Origin: Cyanobacteria bacterium UBA3301 | Lineage (GTDB): Bacteria; Cyanobacteriota; Vampirovibrionia; Gastranaerophilales; Gastranaerophilaceae | Length of the DNA stretch: 64,000 nucleotides | NCBI GenBank assembly: GCA_002361485.1 | Contig: DESZ01000028.1 | Coordinates: 1-64,000 of the forward strand | Direction: 5' to 3' | The notes under the pieces: generated by a model | Told to the model about the DNA's origin: nothing | The model's input: the letters and a program-made list of their open reading frames with translations, nothing else | Databases searched by the model: none | Shown here: positions 59,378-64,000 of the stretch, piece after piece | Numbering within the stretch: position 1 is the stretch's first letter | Layout of the letters: the number at the start of each line of letters is the position of its first letter | Position numbers and translations under genes: made by a program

Positions 59378-60035
59378 AATTAATGAGATATTTTCATCAA
59401 TTCAAGGGGAAGGCCCCGTTGTCGGGTACAAGCAATTATTTATACGCTTTTGCGGTTGTAATTTGAGTTGTGCATACTGCGATACTGAATTTAATAACGG
59501 CAAAACATATACACCCCAAGAACTTTACAAGGAAATTACAAACAATTATGATTTAAATAATATTCACTCCATTTCGTTAACAGGCGGAGAACCGCTGCTG
59601 CATACAGATTTCTTAAAAGAATTTTTACCATTATTACAAGGTCAAACTAAAATTTATCTTGAAACGAACGCAACTTTATGTGAAAACTTTTTACAAATAA
59701 AAAAATATGCAGATATTATATCCGCAGACATTAAACTAAAGTCATCAACAGGAAATGATACATTTGCCTTGCACGAAAGATTTTTAGAAAAAACCGAAGG
59801 GATATATACATTTGCAAAAATAGTATTTGATGAGAATATAACGCAATATGAAATAGAAAAAAGTGCGCAAATAGCAAAGAAATTTGATATTGAAATAACA
59901 CTTCAACCTAAAATGACAGATAATAAAATGTCTGTTAGTTCTGATTTTTGTAATAAAATCCTTGATAAATACTTATCAATTTATAAGAAAGTACGCCTTA
60001 TTCCTCAAGTACATAAATTTATAAATGTAAGATAA
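59367..60035 (+). CDS. queE: 7-carboxy-7-deazaguanine synthase
   Basis: A radical SAM enzyme that makes CDG in queuosine synthesis. The 222-residue protein has the N-terminal EIFSSIQGEGPVVGYKQLFIRF, the 4Fe-4S motif CGCNLSCAYCDTEF, SLTGGEPLLH, and the C-terminal QPKMTDNK and LIPQVHKF. It overlaps the dnaJ-like gene by 11 bases, probably for coupling rather than function. queA lies far away at 7.2 kb; queD and queC are not in the window. Confidence 0.93.
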   Translation: MEAKINEIFSSIQGEGPVVGYKQLFIRFCGCNLSCAYCDTEFNNGKTYTPQELYKEITNNYDLNNIHSISLTGGEPLLHTDFLKEFLPLLQGQTKIYLETNATLCENFLQIKKYADIISADIKLKSSTGNDTFALHERFLEKTEGIYTFAKIVFDENITQYEIEKSAQIAKKFDIEITLQPKMTDNKMSVSSDFCNKILDKYLSIYKKVRLIPQVHKFINVR

Positions 60036-60038
60036 AAT

Positions 60039-60067
60039 TTGACTGCATACTAAATATAATATAAAAT
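60039..60067 (+). promoter_or_regulatory. Promoter for the PH-domain gene
   Basis: TTGACT (60039-60044), 17-base spacer, TAAAAT (60062-60067), 22 bases before ATG 60090. Confidence 0.55.
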
Positions 60068-60089
60068 AAACAAAAAAAGGGGGTTAAGG

Positions 60090-60446
60090 ATGGACGAATA
60101 CAGAGCAAACATGCATTGGTTAATATTTATACAATGGCCGTCATTATTACTGCTACCTATTATCAAATATTATATAGATTACAAAACCACAACAATTTCC
60201 GTTGATAAAAACGGTGTACATTTTAAAAAAGGCTGGCTAAATGTTAAAACTGAAGATTACAGCTTCCGCGGAGTCGAGTCTATTGACATCTATCAATCAT
60301 TTTTAGGCGGGATATTCAATTACGGCGATGTCATTATCCGTGGAACCGGTAATAATTACGAAGAATTTAAAAAGATGGCAGATCCGAAAGCTTTTAAAGA
60401 AAACTTCTACAAATACAAAAATGAAAGCGTTAATACCAATAATTAA
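60090..60446 (+). CDS. Bacterial PH-domain (bPH2-like) membrane protein
   Basis: A 118-residue protein with one N-terminal membrane helix (about residues 9-28, WLIFIQWPSLLLLPIIKYY) and a beta-rich C-terminal domain. TTISVDKNGVHFKKGWLN and GVESIDIYQSFLGGIFNYGDVIIRGTG match bacterial PH domains of the YdbT/YdbS type, with the conserved G-x-x-x-x-G-D-V turn. A strong GGGGGTTAAGG region precedes ATG 60090. Role unknown; related proteins are stress-linked envelope proteins. Confidence 0.8.
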   Translation: MDEYRANMHWLIFIQWPSLLLLPIIKYYIDYKTTTISVDKNGVHFKKGWLNVKTEDYSFRGVESIDIYQSFLGGIFNYGDVIIRGTGNNYEEFKKMADPKAFKENFYKYKNESVNTNN

Positions 60447-60529
60447 ATTATAATTAAAAAAATCCCTTTTATTTATTTTTGATTTATAATAAAACCATAG
60501 TCAGATATAAATAGAAAGGGAAATTTTTT

Positions 60530-61372
60530 ATGTGGGATTATTCCGAAAAGGTTATGGACCATTACCGTCATCCGAGAAATGTCGGAACTATTGAAGATGC
60601 AGATGCTGTAGGCACGGCAGGTTCATTGGTTTGCGGAGACCAATTAAAAATATATTTAAAAATCAAAGATAATATTGTAACCGACGCGAAGTTCCAAACT
60701 TTTGGCTGCGGTTCTGCCGTTGCAAGTTCAAGTATTTTAACCGAAATGATAATCGGCAAAACCATAGATGAAGTTCGTAAAATTACCAATAAAGACATAG
60801 CTGACGAACTTGACGGGTTACCCCCTGAAAAGATGCATTGCTCAGTTATGGGATATGAAGCTTTGGAAGATGCCCTAAAAGAATACAAATCAGAAGGCTA
60901 TATTCCTCTTGAAGAAATAAATAATGAACCTAAAGAAAAGATGATTTGCACATGTTTTCAGGTAACGGATAAAGTTATAATTGATGCAATTAAAGCAAAC
61001 GGGCTAAAAACAGTAGAAGATGTTACCAATTACACAAAAGCAGGCGGAGCTTGCGGCAGATGTAAAGATGCAATTCAAAAAGTAATTGATAACTATTATA
61101 GCGGAGTTACGGAACAAGAAAAGATTTCCGATTTAACCCCTACCCAAAGAATTTTAAAGATAAACAATATTATAGAAAATCAAATATCTCCGGAATTAAT
61201 CAAAGACGGCGGAGATATTGAATTGGTTGATATAAAAGACAATGATGTATATGTTAAATTACGCGGTCAATGCTCCGGATGCAAAAATTCAACAATGACA
61301 TTAAAATTATTTGTAGAATCTACATTAAAAGATGCTTTCGGGGATGAAATAAACGTAATAGAGGTAAAATAA
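60530..61372 (+). CDS. nifU: NifU Fe-S cluster assembly scaffold
   Basis: A 280-residue three-domain NifU. The N-terminal IscU-like scaffold has Cys35, Cys60 and Cys104. The central BFD-like [2Fe-2S] domain has Cys140, Cys142, Cys175 and Cys178 (ICTCF; CGRCKD). The C-terminal Nfu domain has the CxxC Cys248 and Cys251 in GQCSGCKNSTMTL. This composite NifU, not IscU or SufU, is characteristic of nitrogen fixers and some anaerobes; no nitrogenase genes are nearby. nifS follows two bases later. An AAAGGGA site precedes the start. Confidence 0.95.
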   Translation: MWDYSEKVMDHYRHPRNVGTIEDADAVGTAGSLVCGDQLKIYLKIKDNIVTDAKFQTFGCGSAVASSSILTEMIIGKTIDEVRKITNKDIADELDGLPPEKMHCSVMGYEALEDALKEYKSEGYIPLEEINNEPKEKMICTCFQVTDKVIIDAIKANGLKTVEDVTNYTKAGGACGRCKDAIQKVIDNYYSGVTEQEKISDLTPTQRILKINNIIENQISPELIKDGGDIELVDIKDNDVYVKLRGQCSGCKNSTMTLKLFVESTLKDAFGDEINVIEVK

Positions 61373-61373
61373 A

Positions 61374-62576
61374 ATGGGAAAAATGATTTATCTTGACAAT
61401 AATGCAACGACAAAAGTTGATGAACGCGTATTGGAAGAAATGCTTCCGTACTTGAAAGAAGAATATGCAAATCCTTCAAGTATGTATGATTTTAGCAGAA
61501 AGTCTTCAAAAGCTATAAAAGAAGCTCGCGGTAAAATTAAAGATTTTTTAGGCGCGGCAAACGAAAAAGAAATCATATTTACCTCTTGCGGTTCAGAAAG
61601 TGCCAATACAGCTATTCGCGGAGCATTAGCTCATGATAAATCTAAAAAACATATTATTACAACAAAAATTGAACACCCTTGCGTGTTAAATGTATACAGA
61701 TACCTTGAAAAACAAGGCTATAAAGTTGATTATATCGGAGTAAATTCAAACGGTGAACTAAATATCGACGAATTGAATAATCTCATAACAAATGATACAG
61801 CTTTAGTATCTGTTATGTGGGCAAACAACGAAACAGGTGTTTTAAATCCTATAGCTGAAATTTCACAAATAATAAAATCAAAAAATCCCGAAACAAAATT
61901 CTTTGTTGACGGTGTACAGGGAGCAGGCAAAGTTCCGATAAACGTAGTGGAAGCAGGAGTCGATATGCTTGGCATATCGGGACACAAATTTCACGCACCA
62001 AAAGGCATTGGAGCATTGTATGTAAATTCTAAAACGATGATTAACCCGTTAATAATTGGCGGGCATCAGGAAAGAGGGAAACGCGCAGGAACAGAGAATG
62101 TACCTTATATTGTCGGTATAGGCAAAGCCGCAGAACTTGCATCGGACAACCTGCAATACGAAATGACAGAAGTAAAACGCTTGCGCGACAAACTCGAAAA
62201 GGGTATTATCCAAAACATCTACAATTCACGAGTAAATACAGGTCTTGCTCCAAGAGTCCCAAATACAACCAATATCGGTTTTGAATATATTGAAGGAGAA
62301 TTGATATTACTTCATTTATCGGATTTAGGAATTTGTGCATCTTCAGGCTCTGCTTGCACATCTGGTTCTTTAGAGCCAAGCCATGTTCTAAGAGCTATGA
62401 ACGTTCCGTTCACGGCTATCCATGGCAGTATTCGCTGGAGTTTAAGCCGATTTACAACAGAAGCAGAAATAGATTATGTAATCGAAAAACTTCCGAAAGT
62501 AATAGAAGAAATTACAACAATTTCTCCGTATCAAGCTGAGTTGAAGGCATTAAAAGAACTTAAAGTAAGCAAATAA
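61374..62576 (+). CDS. nifS: Cysteine desulfurase, NifS type
   Basis: Supplies sulfur from cysteine for Fe-S assembly on NifU. The 400-residue PLP enzyme has MIYLDNNATTKVD at the start, TSCGSESANTAIRG, VSVMWANNETG, the cofactor Lys in SGHKFHAPKGIG, and the catalytic Cys in CASSGSACTSGS. It begins two bases after nifU, the classic nifU-nifS pair in reversed order compared with some operons. A second ATG four codons in is equally possible. Likely the main Fe-S system here. Confidence 0.96.
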   Translation: MGKMIYLDNNATTKVDERVLEEMLPYLKEEYANPSSMYDFSRKSSKAIKEARGKIKDFLGAANEKEIIFTSCGSESANTAIRGALAHDKSKKHIITTKIEHPCVLNVYRYLEKQGYKVDYIGVNSNGELNIDELNNLITNDTALVSVMWANNETGVLNPIAEISQIIKSKNPETKFFVDGVQGAGKVPINVVEAGVDMLGISGHKFHAPKGIGALYVNSKTMINPLIIGGHQERGKRAGTENVPYIVGIGKAAELASDNLQYEMTEVKRLRDKLEKGIIQNIYNSRVNTGLAPRVPNTTNIGFEYIEGELILLHLSDLGICASSGSACTSGSLEPSHVLRAMNVPFTAIHGSIRWSLSRFTTEAEIDYVIEKLPKVIEEITTISPYQAELKALKELKVSK

Positions 62577-62695
62577 AAAAATTAATACTTTCGTCTTACG
62601 AAAAAAGCATTGATTTTGTTTTTCATAACCTTGCATATATATAGAATATTTTTTTATCATAAATAATTTTATCCTTTTTATGAGGTTAAATTATT
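62577..62695. other. Intergenic gap before the repeat-protein gene
   Basis: 119 bases. TTTCGT/ACGAAA (62588-62602) is a short hairpin whose U-run lies only on the minus strand, so no plus terminator for nifS is evident. The rest is AT-rich with no clear promoter. Confidence 0.35.
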
Positions 62696-63652
62696 ATGAA
62701 AAAAATTATTCTAATACTTACAATTGCAATGACAGTACAATGTGCATATCCGGCTAATACTACTCTTGACAATATCGAAAATTCGCTATACGGTTTTACT
62801 TATTCAAACGAAAGCGATTCTTTACGAGTTAGCAGAATAGAAAAAAAAGTATACGGAAAATCTTCAACAGGACAAATTTCAACTCGTATTGCAAAATTAA
62901 AAAAAGATATATCTGCAGACTTAATGGGACAGGAAATCACCCCAAAAGAAGATACATTTATGGAAGAGGATGACTTCATAGTATACGAAAAAGAACCTGA
63001 AGAAGCAGCCACAATGGACTACCCTGTCATAAATGAACTGGAAAAACAAGTATTTAAAAAAGAATTCAAAAATTCAAATATAAAAATGCGCTTATCAAAC
63101 TTGGAACGCAAAACTTTTAATAAAACATACGATAATGACGATTTATCAACACGCGTCGACAGATTAAAAGCGCAATTAAAGCCGCAAAGTTTTGCCTCAA
63201 ACGGAATAATGCAGCAGGATAATGATTTTTATACTGACATTCCTCAAAAAATGGCACAAAACTATCATTTGAACCAATACGGAACTCCGTTCGGGTATGA
63301 TAATTTATACAACCAAACCAATAATTACGACTACGACGATGATTTACCGGAATCGAGCGTATTTTCTCAACATCAACCAAAACCTTTAAATATTTCTGCA
63401 ATTGAAAAAAAATTATACAAGAAAAAATACGACACAGAACCTATGAATGAGCGATTAACAAGAATTGAAACATCCGTTTTTGGAACAAGTTTTCCCAATG
63501 ATAGCGATTCGGAGCGTATAGCAAGGCTATCAAGCGCTATTCAAGCACAAAAAACAGCAAAAAGATATGACAGTAACAAGCTTAATCAAAACCTTGCAAC
63601 AGCATTCCAAATCGGAACTCTTATACTTATGGTTCTTGCATGCATTCTATAG
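62696..63652 (+). CDS. Exported protein with three double RLE-type repeats
   Basis: A 318-residue protein. A signal peptide (residues 1-19) is followed by three copies of a roughly 50-residue unit at 24-72, 111-161 and 232-282. Each copy has two half-repeats of the form IExxxYGKxYxxxxxxxRLxRIE...VFG...D...RIxRLKxxI. An Asn/Tyr/Asp-rich spacer separates repeats 2 and 3 (185-228). The C-terminus (301-318) is a hydrophobic, tail-anchor-like segment. I do not recognise a named domain, though the motif recalls repeats in other non-photosynthetic cyanobacterial proteins. ATG 62696 has GAGG upstream. Function unknown. Confidence 0.75.
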   Translation: MKKIILILTIAMTVQCAYPANTTLDNIENSLYGFTYSNESDSLRVSRIEKKVYGKSSTGQISTRIAKLKKDISADLMGQEITPKEDTFMEEDDFIVYEKEPEEAATMDYPVINELEKQVFKKEFKNSNIKMRLSNLERKTFNKTYDNDDLSTRVDRLKAQLKPQSFASNGIMQQDNDFYTDIPQKMAQNYHLNQYGTPFGYDNLYNQTNNYDYDDDLPESSVFSQHQPKPLNISAIEKKLYKKKYDTEPMNERLTRIETSVFGTSFPNDSDSERIARLSSAIQAQKTAKRYDSNKLNQNLATAFQIGTLILMVLACIL

Positions 63653-63654
63653 CA

Positions 63655-64000
63655 TTAAACAACATCTAAAAGTCTTTGCCAAACTTCATCGATAGAACCA
63701 TCAGCATTGATTTCTTTCAACACGCCTTTTGCTTTGTAATAATCTATTAAAGGTGCCGTTTCATGAAAATAAGTTTCAAATCTTTCTTTTGCGGTTTCCT
63801 CATTATCATCTTTTCTTTGAGTTAAAGTCGAACCGCATTTATCGCAAGTATTCTCTTTAACAGGCGGTTTAAATTTAAGATTATAGATTTCACCGCATTT
63901 CGGACAAGAGCGACGGTTAACGATTCTTGAAATAAGCACACTTATATCCGTTTTAAAATAGATTGCCCTAAAATCAACATTTTCATTTTTATCAATTGCT
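63655..64000 (-). CDS. adk: Adenylate kinase, C-terminal part (partial)
   Basis: About 115 residues of the C-terminal part; the frame stays open to the window end (start lies beyond 64000). It shows the zinc-type LID CPKCGEIYNLKF ... CDKCGSTLTQRKDDNEETAKER with four cysteines, then FETYFHETAPLIDYYKAKG, all typical of bacterial adenylate kinase (ATP + AMP = 2 ADP). Upstream in-frame residues (NVDFRAIYFKTDISVLISRIVNRR) confirm continuity. Its 3' end lies three bases from the repeat-protein gene stop. Confidence 0.95.
   Translation of the reverse strand, partial: AIDKNENVDFRAIYFKTDISVLISRIVNRRSCPKCGEIYNLKFKPPVKENTCDKCGSTLTQRKDDNEETAKERFETYFHETAPLIDYYKAKGVLKEINADGSIDEVWQRLLDVV

Noticed and set aside
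60530..62576. Nitrogen fixation locus
   Set aside because: Only nifU and nifS are present; flanking genes are unrelated and no nitrogenase subunit is seen.
1..64000. CRISPR array, insertion sequence, intact prophage or toxin-antitoxin pair
   Set aside because: I saw no regular spacer-repeat array, transposase, integrase or paired small toxin-like genes. Direct repeats seen are short or two-copy.

Overview
This AT-rich window is densely packed and looks chromosomal. It reads as a host- or gut-associated non-photosynthetic member of the Cyanobacteriota (Vampirovibrionia/'Melainabacteria', probably Gastranaerophilales). This is inferred from features in the sequence: an F-type ATP synthase operon in the cyanobacterial order (a, c, b', b, delta, alpha, gamma) with two different b subunits and no adjacent beta/epsilon genes; a YvcK protein with two N-terminal membrane helices; an HU start like cyanobacterial HU; a composite NifU with NifS; an orphan RpaB-like response regulator; and several lineage-type secreted proteins I cannot assign. 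No photosynthesis gene is present.

Layout. 1-5.4 kb: HU start (minus), membrane glycosyltransferase, apt, an orphan dehydratase-activator-like ATPase, yraN and small exported or membrane proteins. 5.5-9.7 kb: PilZ protein, short arginine/lysine decarboxylase-like protein, queA and yidC (minus), a candidate structured RNA and tRNA-Pro. 9.8-16.7 kb: envelope and lipid run (acyltransferase, nitrilase-fold hydrolase, dacB, GT2, Gfo/Idh/MocA oxidoreductase, CDP-alcohol phosphatidyltransferase), then trmL and nnrD. 16.8-21.5 kb: speD, response regulator, a helicase with membrane segments, rpsP. 21.7-36.3 kb: tig-clpP-clpX, then a long co-directional run from speB through ligA, a SIMPL protein, polA, pxpA, yvcK, panB and panC. 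36.3-45.9 kb: radical SAM protein, AI-2E-type permease, Na/Pi transporter, acyl-ACP thioesterase, GNAT-like protein, pnp, PfkB kinase. 46-51.3 kb: ATP synthase operon, then tRNA-Arg whose 3' end is duplicated around a palindrome-rich insert. 51.4-64 kb: a three-gene cluster of unknown proteins, tag, a giant TPR/coiled-coil protein, dnaJ-like, queE, nifU-nifS, a repeat protein, and the 3' part of adk.

Functional links. The decarboxylase-like protein, SpeB and SpeD could give arginine to agmatine to putrescine plus the aminopropyl donor; no spermidine synthase is seen. QueE and QueA are parts of queuosine synthesis. PanB and PanC make pantothenate. NifU and NifS build Fe-S clusters that the two radical SAM proteins would need.

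Regulation. Several starts have good sigma70-like promoters. At a few genes (tag most clearly) the -10 box sits about 7 bases before the start codon with no Shine-Dalgarno sequence, which suggests leaderless mRNAs. Three intergenic regions carry TAAC-type direct repeats at exactly 10-bp spacing, reminiscent of OmpR-family (PhoP/RpaB) sites. I found no CRISPR array, intact insertion sequence, prophage or classical antiphage operon. The least-explained accessory material is the 51.4-53.1 kb cluster with its paralogue at 41.5 kb, and the membrane-linked helicase at 18.2 kb.
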